From: Winogradskyella sp. UBA3174 | Lineage (GTDB): Bacteria > Bacteroidota > Bacteroidia > Flavobacteriales > Flavobacteriaceae | Direction of reading: 5' to 3' | Length of the DNA: 64,000 bases | Assembly: GCF_002364335.1 (NCBI RefSeq) | Contig: NZ_DEXW01000037.1 | Location: 45,157 to 109,156, forward strand | In this document: one piece after another, positions 7,469 to 15,733 of the stretch | Layout: each line of letters begins with the position of its first letter | Numbering within the stretch: position 1 is the first letter of the stretch | Position numbers and translations under genes: made by a program | Notes under the pieces: model-generated | Databases searched by the model: none | What the model was told of the DNA's origin: nothing | The model's input: the letters and a program-made list of their open reading frames with translations, nothing else

Positions 7469-9772
7469 TTAATCCTTCACTTTGTTTTTGAATTTATCAA
7501 AATCATTCTCTTTAACTTCTCTAGGCCAAGAGTTATTCGAAGTATCTACATCTGCAGTCTCCAAATCTGGATCTACCATTATTGACACAATTTCTTTATC
7601 ACTACCTATAGATTTAGACACCTCGGCATCATTTAATCTCCATACTTGTGCAGGATATGTAATTCTCTCTTTAGAACCATCTGAATATGTATATTCTACA
7701 ATTAAAGGCATTACTAAACCACCTGGCTTATCAAATGTTATATTATAGAAATATTTAGGCGCCTTTAAGTTTTTACGCTCTTCTGGAGTAAAGTTATCCA
7801 TTACGTATTCCTTAACTGTTTTAGCATTCTCGGCAACATCTTTACCTACCATTGTAGCATCATAATCTTCACTTCCTTCTTCTACGAAAAACACTAAAGG
7901 TGGTAAGTCATCTATAGAACGTCCTTGCTCTTTTAATTGATTTTTAACCGCAGTCGTTGGATTACTTGTTACCTGATATTTCTTAACCTGTTTAATACCA
8001 ATATCTGTGTAATCCGTTGTGTAAAACCATCCTCTCCAAAACCAATCTAAATCTACTGCAGATGCATCTTCCATAGTACGGAAAAAATCTTCTGGTGTTG
8101 GGTGCTTAAACATCCATCTGTTTGCATATTCTCTAAAAGAATAGTCAAAAAGATCGCGACCCATAATCGTTTCTCTTAATATATTTAAACCAGTTCCTGG
8201 CTTGCTGTAAGCATTACTACCAAATTGGAATGTATTATGCCCCTTAGTCATAATTGGTGCAATAAAATCTTGATCACCACCCATATATCTTACGATATTC
8301 TTAGCCGGACCTCTACGAGAAGGGTATTTCTTGTCTTTAGGGGACAAAGCGGCTGGATACCACTCACCGAAATCTTGTTCAGCAACATACTGTACAAAAG
8401 TATTTAAACCTTCATCCATCCATGTCCATTGACGCTCGTCACTATTTACAATCATAGGAAAGAAGTTATGTCCTACTTCATGAATAATTACACTAATCAT
8501 TCCGTATTTAGTTCTATCAGAAAATTTCCCTTCTTTATCAGGGCGACCAAAGTTGAAACAAATCATAGGATATTCCATTCCCATTGGTGCATGTACAGAT
8601 ATTGCTTTGTGATAAGGATAATCAAACGTCATACGAGAGTAGGACTTTAATGTACTTGCCACTGCATTAGTAGACCAATCTTCCCATAAAGGGTTCCCTT
8701 CTTTAGAATATAAAGATACAGCCATAACATCTTTTTTACCGATTTTTACTGCCATCATATCCCATAAAAACTTACGAGATGTAGCGAAACCAAAATCACG
8801 AACCATCTGAGCAGAAAGCTTCCAAGTCTTTTTTGACTTACTCTTCATCTTTTCTGTTTTCTCAGCTTCAGCTTGAGTTACAATCATTACTGGCTTATCA
8901 AAAGATTTTTGAGCTTGCTTAAATCGTTTCATCATATCTTTTGTAAATACTTCTGATCTATTCGTTAAATATCCTGTACCATCTAAAATGTGATCTGCTG
9001 GCACTGTAATATTCACATCAAAATCACCAAATGGTAACGCAAACTCATCACGTCCCCAAAACTGAGAATTTTGCCATCCTTCAACATCATTATATACAGC
9101 CATACGTGGATAAAATTGAGCCATTACATAAATTTTGTTATCATTTTCCTCAAAATACTCGTAACCTGAGCGACCACCTTCAGTAACGTGATTATTTATA
9201 TTATACCACCATTTTATATTGAAAGAAAACTTATCTCCAGTTTTCATAGCCTTAGGCAACTCAACGCGCATCATTGTGCGGTTAATAGTGTTTGGTAAAT
9301 CTTTACCATTGACACCTTTTACATGCTCAATGTTAAAACCTCTTTCCAAACCATCTTTTAAATATGTGTTAGTAAAACTAGACGCATACGTGGCTTCTTG
9401 TGGTCTTTCATTAGAAACCAAAGGAGTTTTAGAATCCTTTGCTCTCATATTTTGGTCTAACTGAACCCATAAGTATTTAAGTTCATCTGGTGAGTTATTA
9501 GTATAAGTTATGGTCTCATTTCCATATAATCTTGCCTTTTCATCATCAATTTCAATATCCATTTTATAATCAGCTTGTTGTTGATAGTAAGCTGGACCTG
9601 GTGCACCGGAGCCTGTTCTAAACATGTTTGGTGTAGAAAACTCATCATAGAGTTGTTTAAACTTGTTTTGATTGGTGTGACCTTGTTTACGTTCTGGCTT
9701 TACTTCGTCTTGTGCAAACATATTTGCTGAAACAAATAATAAAGCACATAATAAGTACTTAAAAATTTTCAT
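7469..9772 (-). CDS. Exported M1 family zinc metallopeptidase
   Basis: 767 residues starting with a signal peptide (KIFKYLLCALLFVSANMFAQ, cleavage at about 20). The gluzincin zinc site is complete: HEVGH at residues 431-435 and the third ligand E454 in WMDEGLNTF. The stretch GMEYPM at about 398-403 replaces the classic GAMEN exopeptidase motif and retains its Met-Glu pair. The N-terminal half is the beta-rich M1 domain; after residue 600 a C-terminal segment ending in a charged tail follows. It is probably a periplasmic or outer-membrane-associated aminopeptidase for peptide use. The gene leads away from the DUF6702/carboxypeptidase-regulatory genes on the same strand and has its own terminator. 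No lipobox or sorting tail is seen. Confidence 0.93.
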   Translation of the reverse strand: MKIFKYLLCALLFVSANMFAQDEVKPERKQGHTNQNKFKQLYDEFSTPNMFRTGSGAPGPAYYQQQADYKMDIEIDDEKARLYGNETITYTNNSPDELKYLWVQLDQNMRAKDSKTPLVSNERPQEATYASSFTNTYLKDGLERGFNIEHVKGVNGKDLPNTINRTMMRVELPKAMKTGDKFSFNIKWWYNINNHVTEGGRSGYEYFEENDNKIYVMAQFYPRMAVYNDVEGWQNSQFWGRDEFALPFGDFDVNITVPADHILDGTGYLTNRSEVFTKDMMKRFKQAQKSFDKPVMIVTQAEAEKTEKMKSKSKKTWKLSAQMVRDFGFATSRKFLWDMMAVKIGKKDVMAVSLYSKEGNPLWEDWSTNAVASTLKSYSRMTFDYPYHKAISVHAPMGMEYPMICFNFGRPDKEGKFSDRTKYGMISVIIHEVGHNFFPMIVNSDERQWTWMDEGLNTFVQYVAEQDFGEWYPAALSPKDKKYPSRRGPAKNIVRYMGGDQDFIAPIMTKGHNTFQFGSNAYSKPGTGLNILRETIMGRDLFDYSFREYANRWMFKHPTPEDFFRTMEDASAVDLDWFWRGWFYTTDYTDIGIKQVKKYQVTSNPTTAVKNQLKEQGRSIDDLPPLVFFVEEGSEDYDATMVGKDVAENAKTVKEYVMDNFTPEERKNLKAPKYFYNITFDKPGGLVMPLIVEYTYSDGSKERITYPAQVWRLNDAEVSKSIGSDKEIVSIMVDPDLETADVDTSNNSWPREVKENDFDKFKNKVKD

Positions 9773-9837
9773 GTGTGATTTTTGTCTGGTTAAAAAATGA
9801 TGTCTAAATTAATGAATTATGATGTCTCTAACAGTTT

Positions 9838-10347
9838 TTAATTAAAGTTTAACATGCAATTGTCATTCTCTGGAGTTAGTAGAAAACTCTTATTTTTGTT
9901 CTTTAATTTTAATCGTACAATATTTTGTTGTTCTGAGATTACGTCGAACAAAACACGATTGGTGATCTTTATAGAATTAATCTCTGTTATATTTTCGATT
10001 TCTAAATAACAATAAACAATATCATCTTTATATTCTTTACCTAAGAAATTGAAATTAACTTTACTACCATTTACATTTATCATTAACTTGTTTTGTAAGT
10101 AGCGTTTCATGTAATCTTCTATAATTTTTGGCTCATTAGACTCGGTAAGCGTGATACTCTCATCATAACGTTGGCGTAGTAATTTTTCAAAATCATCAAT
10201 AAAAATCTGACTTATAATCTGCAGTGAACTTTGCTCATTAGAGTATTCTACCTTAGTTACACTAATATAATATTCGTGCGTATTACTTGTATTTATAGAA
10301 AATAAAGGAGCTATTAATAAAGTAATTATTAACGTTAACGATTTCAT
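9838..10347 (-). CDS. Exported DUF6702-like protein
   Basis: 169 residues with a signal peptide (MKSLTLIITLLIAPLFS) and a mature part beginning HEYYISVTKVEYSNEQ, the pattern I associate with the flavobacterial DUF6702 family: His-x-Tyr-Tyr-x-Ser followed by beta strands and an ISQIFIDDFEK segment. Function is unknown; likely periplasmic. It lies between the M1 peptidase gene and the carboxypeptidase-regulatory-like paralogues, all on the minus strand, an arrangement that suggests a shared cell-envelope role. The family name is from memory. Confidence 0.72.
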   Translation of the reverse strand: MKSLTLIITLLIAPLFSINTSNTHEYYISVTKVEYSNEQSSLQIISQIFIDDFEKLLRQRYDESITLTESNEPKIIEDYMKRYLQNKLMINVNGSKVNFNFLGKEYKDDIVYCYLEIENITEINSIKITNRVLFDVISEQQNIVRLKLKNKNKSFLLTPENDNCMLNFN

Positions 10348-10393
10348 GTTTAATTATAAAATTTACTGGTTAATTTCAAAAAGCATTCCAAAA

Positions 10394-11206
10394 TTAATCT
10401 TTAGATACTGATTCTCTGTTTTTTTTGTAGGCTACTAATTTAGCTCTTAAAAATTCAATTGCAGTTAAGTCGTCATTTGCATCACATAAGGCTTTAAAAT
10501 CTGAGTCTTCTTCGCAAAAGTAAAAGTACTCACTTTTTAAGTTTTCAGCTAGAGTATCTTTCTCGAAAATTATAGATTCGTACTCTAACCTTAAACGATT
10601 TATGCACTTAGCCCTATTATCTAGTGCTACTATTTCTTTAAGTTTTTTAGTTCTTCCACTAATTTTGTTTAGCAACTTATGAAAGTTAACTCCACCTCCT
10701 GCTCCATAACTTCCTCCACCTAAACTAAACATACTCCCAGCATCTGCATCAAATAGTTTTCGTTCATTTTGTGTTAGTGGTTTACCTGTAAAACCAGGAA
10801 TTCCTAAATCATAAAAATTAATTTCTGTCTCAGCATCAGAGTTCTGAAGATCGGACTCTAAACTTCCTGTATATATTTTACCCACAACAACTTGATTAAG
10901 TTCATTTATCTGCTCCTCTAGTTGAACACTAAATTCACCTAAATCTAAAATAGATTGGGTAATAATAACCATTTTTATTTTGTATTTTAAACTAGAAATA
11001 GTTAATGTATCTGAAAGTTTAGCTGGTATTACAAAGCTTCCATCTTCATTAGAAACTGTGTATTTAATAGAAGATTTATTTAAAACATGAATGCCTTCTA
11101 CGTCATCCGTTGCGATGAGTAGACCTTTAAGTTTTTTATGCTGTGCACTTAATCCTAAACAAAGAAAAAACACAACATAAAGAATAAAACATTTACTCTT
11201 TAGCAC
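10394..11206 (-). CDS. Exported protein with carboxypeptidase-regulatory-like domain (paralogue 1)
   Basis: 270 residues: signal peptide (KCFILYVVFFLCLGLSAQ), then a beta-sandwich of the carboxypeptidase D regulatory-like type (KLKGLLIATDDVEGIHVLNKSS...TVSNEDGSFVIPAKLSDTL at about 24-65), then a helical, charged half with a Gly-rich stretch (GSMFSLGGGSYGAGGGV near 155-171). In TonB receptors this domain precedes the plug, but no barrel follows here. It overlaps the upstream paralogue by 14 bases, so they are translationally coupled. Compared with the two paralogues it lacks part of the central region. Probable role at the envelope; mechanism unknown. Confidence 0.75.
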   Translation of the reverse strand: MLKSKCFILYVVFFLCLGLSAQHKKLKGLLIATDDVEGIHVLNKSSIKYTVSNEDGSFVIPAKLSDTLTISSLKYKIKMVIITQSILDLGEFSVQLEEQINELNQVVVGKIYTGSLESDLQNSDAETEINFYDLGIPGFTGKPLTQNERKLFDADAGSMFSLGGGSYGAGGGVNFHKLLNKISGRTKKLKEIVALDNRAKCINRLRLEYESIIFEKDTLAENLKSEYFYFCEEDSDFKALCDANDDLTAIEFLRAKLVAYKKNRESVSKD

Positions 11207-12002
11207 TTTGATTTTTTAGGTAAGATTTACTTAATTGGTTAATACGTTCTAAAAGTAATACTTCTTTATTGTTCTTTAATAAATCTTCATCAACACCTTC
11301 TAATTCTACATAATCAATAAAGGCCTCGACTTTATCTAATGGTATATTAAAATTAGAATGGATAAAATTGATACTATACTGATCTAGTGCTTTTCGGAAT
11401 GGTGTAGCCTTAATCGCTATTTCTTTTTTAGACTTCTTTTCAACATCTACGACCTGACTGATTAAAAAACCTGCTAGATTTACAATGTTAAGCATATTTT
11501 CTACTCTTGGTTGGTATTCATCAAAAGCTGGGTTTTCTACTTTGGTTTTATAATCTGCTGAAAACTCAAAATCGGTTATGTGATCTAAACCAAAATAAAT
11601 GGCATCTAAATCTGAATTATACGTTCTTACATTTTCTAAATCTGCATTTAAATTACCTGTAAGGCCATAAGGAAGCAAAACAACCTCATCTAATTTATTC
11701 ACTTCTTCAACTAAAATTACAGTCATCTGCTTAGATGCAATAATTCTATCATTTATAGTTATAGTAAAGTCTCTAAACTGAAGCGCTCCAAACTCAATAA
11801 CATCATTAAGCGCTACATTAAGTTTAAAATTCCCATTTACATCTGTTGTGGTACCTTTATTTGACGAACTGTTATATACGCTTACTCCTTCTTTATCTTC
11901 TGATAGAACAACTATTTTTCCGTTGACCCTAACTCTGTCAATTTCTTGACTGTATGTAGATATTGTTAAAGCGCTAAAAAGTAATAGTACTATATGTCTC
12001 AT
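11193..12002 (-). CDS. Exported protein with carboxypeptidase-regulatory-like domain (paralogue 2)
   Basis: 269 residues: signal peptide (RHIVLLLFSALTISTYSQ), then the regulatory-like beta domain (VRVNGKIVVLSEDKEGVSVYN...GTTTDVNGNFKLNVALNDVIEF), then EEVNKLDEVVLLPYGLTGNLNADL, an obvious relative of EEINQLDEIV...SRLSGNLITDV in paralogue 3. The remaining half is helical with a stretch on MLNIVNLAGFLISQVVD and ends in LLERINQLSKSYLKNQ. The architecture is the same as in paralogue 3 throughout its length. Its 3' end overlaps paralogue 1 by 14 bases. Confidence 0.78.
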   Translation of the reverse strand: MRHIVLLLFSALTISTYSQEIDRVRVNGKIVVLSEDKEGVSVYNSSSNKGTTTDVNGNFKLNVALNDVIEFGALQFRDFTITINDRIIASKQMTVILVEEVNKLDEVVLLPYGLTGNLNADLENVRTYNSDLDAIYFGLDHITDFEFSADYKTKVENPAFDEYQPRVENMLNIVNLAGFLISQVVDVEKKSKKEIAIKATPFRKALDQYSINFIHSNFNIPLDKVEAFIDYVELEGVDEDLLKNNKEVLLLERINQLSKSYLKNQSAKE

Positions 12003-12090
12003 TGAATTATTTGTAAGACATAAATTTCGTGCTTAAAATCCTAATTCCATAGAAAAGGCTTGTAAATTTATGTTAAATCAGAATAAGCTA

Positions 12091-12912
12091 TTAATCAGTT
12101 TTCTTGTTCTCATCTTTCAAAAAAAGTTTACTTTTTTGGTTTATCACTTCTAAAAGTTCTAACTCTTTTCCATAATTAAGAAGGTTGAAATCAAAGTTTT
12201 CTTCTTCAACATAACGTATAAACTCTTCTATTCTATGCCTAGGTATACCAAAGTTATCTAATAAAAACTCTGATCCCAAAAAGTATTTAATAGACTTTGC
12301 AGGTACATCTGGCACACCTAATTCCTTTTTATTTCTAACTTCTGATCTAAATAGAGGTATTAATAACTGATCTACAACATTAATTATATTAAGACCATTT
12401 ACAAGTGGTTTGTTTTGTGAAGTTATATTTGTAATAGCAATATCTGATCTTGTAAAATCTGATTCACTTTCATTAAGTCTTCTTTCTTGTTTTACACCAA
12501 AATAAATAGCTTCATATTTTGGCTTAAATGTTTGCACAGAACTAACATCTGTTATCAGATTCCCTGACAGACGGCTGTCACTGATAACTATTTCATCTAA
12601 TTGATTAATTTCTTCAATTAAAAAAATCTTCATTCGTTTAGATTGAATGATAGCAGCATTAACAACTACATTAAAGTCTTGATATTTTAATGCCCTAAAC
12701 TCAATAGTATCACTAAGCTTAAGCTTAAGTTTAAATTCACCTTTAGTATCACTAACAGTACCTTTGTTTGACATTTTATTGAATATAACAATACCTTCAA
12801 TATCATTACCTTCAACAATAATCTGACCTTTTACATTAATTTGATTGTTTTCTTGAGAAAAGAGAAAACTACTTAAGCTCAACATAAAAAATAAAAACGC
12901 TAATTTTTTCAT
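12091..12912 (-). CDS. Exported protein with carboxypeptidase-regulatory-like domain (paralogue 3)
   Basis: 273 residues from the ATG at 12912, chosen because it gives a proper signal peptide (MKKLAFLFFMLSLSSFLFSQ) after an AAGG-like purine stretch; the longer frame up to 12984 adds a non-signal leader. The mature part has the regulatory-like domain (INVKGQIIVEGNDIEGIVIFNKMSN) with the same NKGT(V/T)(S/T)D turn as paralogue 2, then EEINQLDEIV and a helical C-terminal half ending in LELLEVINQKSKLFLKDEN. It is the first gene of the paralogue run. The three copies differ widely in sequence, so the duplication is old. Confidence 0.78.
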   Translation of the reverse strand: MKKLAFLFFMLSLSSFLFSQENNQINVKGQIIVEGNDIEGIVIFNKMSNKGTVSDTKGEFKLKLKLSDTIEFRALKYQDFNVVVNAAIIQSKRMKIFLIEEINQLDEIVISDSRLSGNLITDVSSVQTFKPKYEAIYFGVKQERRLNESESDFTRSDIAITNITSQNKPLVNGLNIINVVDQLLIPLFRSEVRNKKELGVPDVPAKSIKYFLGSEFLLDNFGIPRHRIEEFIRYVEEENFDFNLLNYGKELELLEVINQKSKLFLKDENKKTD

Positions 12913-12997
12913 CTTTTTCCTTTTATTAAAGATACTATTTAAGTTTGTCTTAGTAGGCATTATACTACATAAACTTTTATTCAACTCAATGTTTACT

Positions 12998-13005
12998 TAA
13001 ATTTG
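12998..13005 (+). promoter_or_regulatory. Probable -7 box of dipeptidase E gene (TAAATTTG)
   Basis: Matches TAnnTTTG and lies 15 bases before the TTG start at 13020, leaving a leader of only about eight bases. It supports the unusual start codon. Confidence 0.45.
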
Positions 13006-13019
13006 CTAAAATTTAAATT

Positions 13020-13727
13020 TTGAAATCAATTTTAATTGCGAGTACTTCAACTATTCATGGCAGCGGTTATTTAGAATATCTATTAGATGAGCTTAAAGTT
13101 CATTTCAAATCTGCTCAAGAAATTCTATTTATTCCTTATGCAAGACCAAGTGGCATTTCTCATGATGATTACACTAAAATTGCTTCAAAAGCATTTCATT
13201 TAATTGGTAAAACAGTTAAAGGGATACATGAGTTTGATAATCCTAAAGATGCGATTAGTAACGCTGAAGGAATTTTCACAGGAGGAGGTAATACGTTTGT
13301 TTTGGTTAATCAGCTCTACAAAAACAAAGTTATATCATTACTTAAAAAGGCCGTAGAAAATGGCACACCCTATTTAGGCACTAGTGCGGGTAGTAATATT
13401 TGTGGCTTAACGATGAATACCACCAACGATATGCCAATAGTTTATCCACCAACTTTTAAGACTTTAGGTTTAGTACCATTTAACATAAACCCTCACTATT
13501 TAGACCCAAAACCAGGCAGCAAACACATGGGAGAAACTAGAGAAACTCGGATTAAAGAATTTCTGGCACACAACTCACAACCAGTAATAGGACTAAGAGA
13601 AGGCAGTTGGATTGAAGTAAAAGGAAATAATCTAACTTTAAAAGGAACCTTAGATGCAAGAATTTTTGAATACAACAAAGCTCCTTATGAAATAAACCCT
13701 AATTCTGATTTAGGCTTTTTAAAATAA
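13020..13727 (+). CDS. pepE: Dipeptidase E (peptidase S51)
   Basis: 235 residues, near the 229 of the E. coli enzyme. The nucleophile Ser122 sits in GTSAGSN (120-126), with Asp137 in TTNDMPI and His159 in NPHYLDP filling the other triad positions (equivalent to Ser120, Asp135, His157). The GGGNTF segment at 88-93 is also typical. It splits N-terminal aspartyl dipeptides in the cytosol. The start is TTG at 13020: it yields the family N-terminus MKSILIASTSTIHGSGYLEYL and follows a -7 box at the right distance. It ends two bases before the stop of the convergent acetyltransferase gene. Confidence 0.92.
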   Translation: MKSILIASTSTIHGSGYLEYLLDELKVHFKSAQEILFIPYARPSGISHDDYTKIASKAFHLIGKTVKGIHEFDNPKDAISNAEGIFTGGGNTFVLVNQLYKNKVISLLKKAVENGTPYLGTSAGSNICGLTMNTTNDMPIVYPPTFKTLGLVPFNINPHYLDPKPGSKHMGETRETRIKEFLAHNSQPVIGLREGSWIEVKGNNLTLKGTLDARIFEYNKAPYEINPNSDLGFLK

Positions 13728-13728
13728 A

Positions 13729-14154
13729 TTAAATTTTCTTAAAGAAGTGATAACCCCAAATTTCGTAACCTTTGTTATAATAAAACTTATGCGAAGGGTA
13801 GTTTTGAACATAAGTGTTTAGCTCCATAGAATTATATCCTTTTTCTGTAACATAATTCTGTATCCAGTTCATGAATTTTTTACCTAATCCTTCATCTCGA
13901 TATTTTGGTTGAATAAAAACATGGTCTAATTCTACAGATTTGCCGACATAATGACGTGTACAGAACCACAAGCCAGTAACTCCTACTAAATCTTTACCAT
14001 CAAATATTACTGCACATTCATAATTTTGATTCTTCATTTCATTAAATCTAGATTTGAGAAGCTCTTTACTAACTTTAGCTTCATTAAGCTCATACACTAA
14101 TGGTATAATTACATCTAAATCGTCATTCGGTAGTATTCTAAACTGATAAGGCAT
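13729..14154 (-). CDS. GNAT family N-acetyltransferase
   Basis: 141 residues with the GNAT fold: beta strands CAVIFDGKDLVGVTGLW, then the acetyl-CoA-binding motif A, VELDHVFIQPKYRDEGLGKKFMNW, in which R-D-E-G-L-G-K matches the Q/RxxGxG/A consensus at about residues 93-99. The C-terminal SHKFYYNKGYEIWGYHFFKK is the usual motif B end. Substrate unknown. It converges with pepE and its stop is two bases from that of pepE. Confidence 0.85.
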   Translation of the reverse strand: MPYQFRILPNDDLDVIIPLVYELNEAKVSKELLKSRFNEMKNQNYECAVIFDGKDLVGVTGLWFCTRHYVGKSVELDHVFIQPKYRDEGLGKKFMNWIQNYVTEKGYNSMELNTYVQNYPSHKFYYNKGYEIWGYHFFKKI

Positions 14155-14270
14155 AGTCTGTTATTAATAGGATAAAAATAATTTAAATACTTATATAAAA
14201 CGGCAACTCTACCATTAAAAGGATGACTTTTCAATAAAATCATGTGTTAAACTTTTGTAAATGAATTATT

Positions 14271-15026
14271 ATGAGAAGTAAAAAATTTAAAATTAGAATT
14301 TTTATTGCTTTAGCTGTTGTTGCTTTTGCTTTTTTTAAAGAAAGTGTAGCCAAGAAGAGGTTAGTCCTTACACAGGAAAGACTCAAGCCGTTTCGCTATC
14401 ACCAGAACAAGAGATACTATTGGTTAACAAAGCGCTCGTGGTATGGCACAACAACACAGTGGATTGCATCCTCGAAAGGATTATCAAGCTTTGGTTGACG
14501 ATGTGGGCAGCAAGCTAGTTAATAATAGTGTTGCCAAAAAAACACACTACAAATATAAGTTTCATCCCTTAGCTGATTAGCAAACCATTAACGCATTTGT
14601 ATTACCTGGTGGACAAATCTTCATCACTTATGCATTGTTTTCTCAACTACAAAATGAAGACCAACTCGCAGGTGTTATAGGTCATGAAATTGGACATGTT
14701 TTAGGAAAACATTCCAACGGACGTATTACTAATGCTAACTTTTGGAACGTTAATGCTCTGGATGGTTCTGTCATTGATACTTGAATTGTAGCTCAAAAAA
14801 TGGGACAAGGTCAACTTTTAAAAAATGGAAGAGGTGACGAATTAGAAAGCGATGAACTTGGCGTACAATTTATGATGGACGCTGGTTATACCCTGAAGAA
14901 ATAATTGGTGTAATGGAAATTTTAAAGGCTGCAGATCGTCCAAATCGTGCACCAGAGTTTCAGAGTTCGCATCCAGATCCAGAAAATAGAATCTATAAGA
15001 AATTACAGAAACAAAAAGCGTCTTAA
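14271..15026 (+). pseudogene. Ruined M48 family metallopeptidase
   Basis: The stretch encodes a periplasmic M48 (Oma1/BepA-like) peptidase in pieces. It starts with MRSKKFKIRIFIALAVVAFAFF (signal or anchor), shifts frame near 14350 to read PYTGKTQAVSLSPEQE, shifts again near 14420 to ARGMAQQHSGLHPRKDYQALVDDVG, then meets a TAG at 14578-14580. Reading on in that frame gives QTINAFVLPGGQIFIT and the zinc site GHEIGHVLGKHS, a TGA at 14782-14784, then GRGDELESDELGVQFM with the third ligand Glu, and another shift near 14890 before PEEIIGVMEILKAADRP to the TAA at 15024. At least three frameshifts and two stops make it non-functional although the catalytic motif survives. Confidence 0.92.
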
Positions 15027-15045
15027 ATTACTAAGACGCTTTTTC
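15012..15045. terminator. Bidirectional terminator between M48 remnant and ankyrin gene
   Basis: AAAAAGCGTCTTA (15013-15025) pairs with TAAGACGCTTTTT (15032-15044) around a short loop, with T runs on both strands. It overlaps the last codons of the dead peptidase gene and can stop the ankyrin gene from the other side. Confidence 0.85.
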
Positions 15046-15074
15046 AACTAACTAACTCAAATAATTATCTACTC

Positions 15075-15470
15075 CTAGATATTTTTCTTTTTAAAACGCT
15101 TTAAAAATAGTTCAGCATCTTTGGCATTTGCTTTTTTAGCATACGCCAAAGCTGTATAACCTTCATCACAAGTAGCATGTACCTCAGATCCGGCTGTTAA
15201 TAATACTTTTATTAATTCTACACGGTTGTACTTTGCCGCATAATGAATAGGACGCAAACCATTAGATTTTGCATTAACATCCGCTCCTTTCTTAATTAAT
15301 TTTTTTACAGTTACAATATCTCCTGTTGCTACTGCTTTACACAAAGGACTAACTTCTACTCTTTTTTCAACGTTTACTTCAGAATTTAAAGATAACGTAC
15401 TGTTAAATGCATTTAAACTTGAAATTGAAAAGCCTAATGCTAAGGCAAATACTACTACTGTTTTTTTCAT
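15075..15470 (-). CDS. Exported ankyrin repeat protein
   Basis: 131 residues with a signal peptide (KKTVVVFALALGFSISSLNAF) and about three ankyrin repeats in the mature part: SPLCKAVATGDIVTVKKLIKKGADVNAKS, then LRPIHYAAKYNRVELIKVLLTAGSEVHATC, then YTALAYAKKANAKDAELFLKR. Each has the ALHxAA/GxxxVVxxLL pattern. It probably acts in the periplasm as a small protein-binding module; no partner is suggested by the neighbours. It is followed by 263 bases without a gene that hold the gpmI promoter. Confidence 0.87.
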   Translation of the reverse strand: MKKTVVVFALALGFSISSLNAFNSTLSLNSEVNVEKRVEVSPLCKAVATGDIVTVKKLIKKGADVNAKSNGLRPIHYAAKYNRVELIKVLLTAGSEVHATCDEGYTALAYAKKANAKDAELFLKRFKKKNI

Positions 15471-15706
15471 GATGAAAGATTTTAAAATTTAATTGATTTG
15501 TTTTTTGATTATACTATAGGAGACGGTATTTATTCAGATCTGTTACACCTAAAAAATTATATAACATATATTTAACGATTTGGAAACAAATCTGTTAAGA
15601 GTATCACAAAAAGAATTAGTGTGTATTACTAGGTCTTCAGAATAGTAATTTGGAGTTTACATCTTAAATTTTCTTCTGTGTAAATTTATTATAGTATTGT
15701 ATATCT

Positions 15707-15714
15707 TATCTTTG
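15707..15714 (+). promoter_or_regulatory. Probable -7 box of gpmI (TATCTTTG)
   Basis: TATCTTTG fits TAnnTTTG and lies 19 bases before the gpmI ATG. No clear TTG at the -33 spacing is visible. The rest of the 263-base gap back to the ankyrin gene shows nothing I can name. Confidence 0.5.
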
Positions 15715-15733
15715 GATTACTAAAACTATTTTA

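Noticed and set aside
7403..7585. Plus-strand frame at the tatA to peptidase gap
   Set aside because: It is formed by the terminator hairpin and the antisense of the peptidase end, with no start signal.
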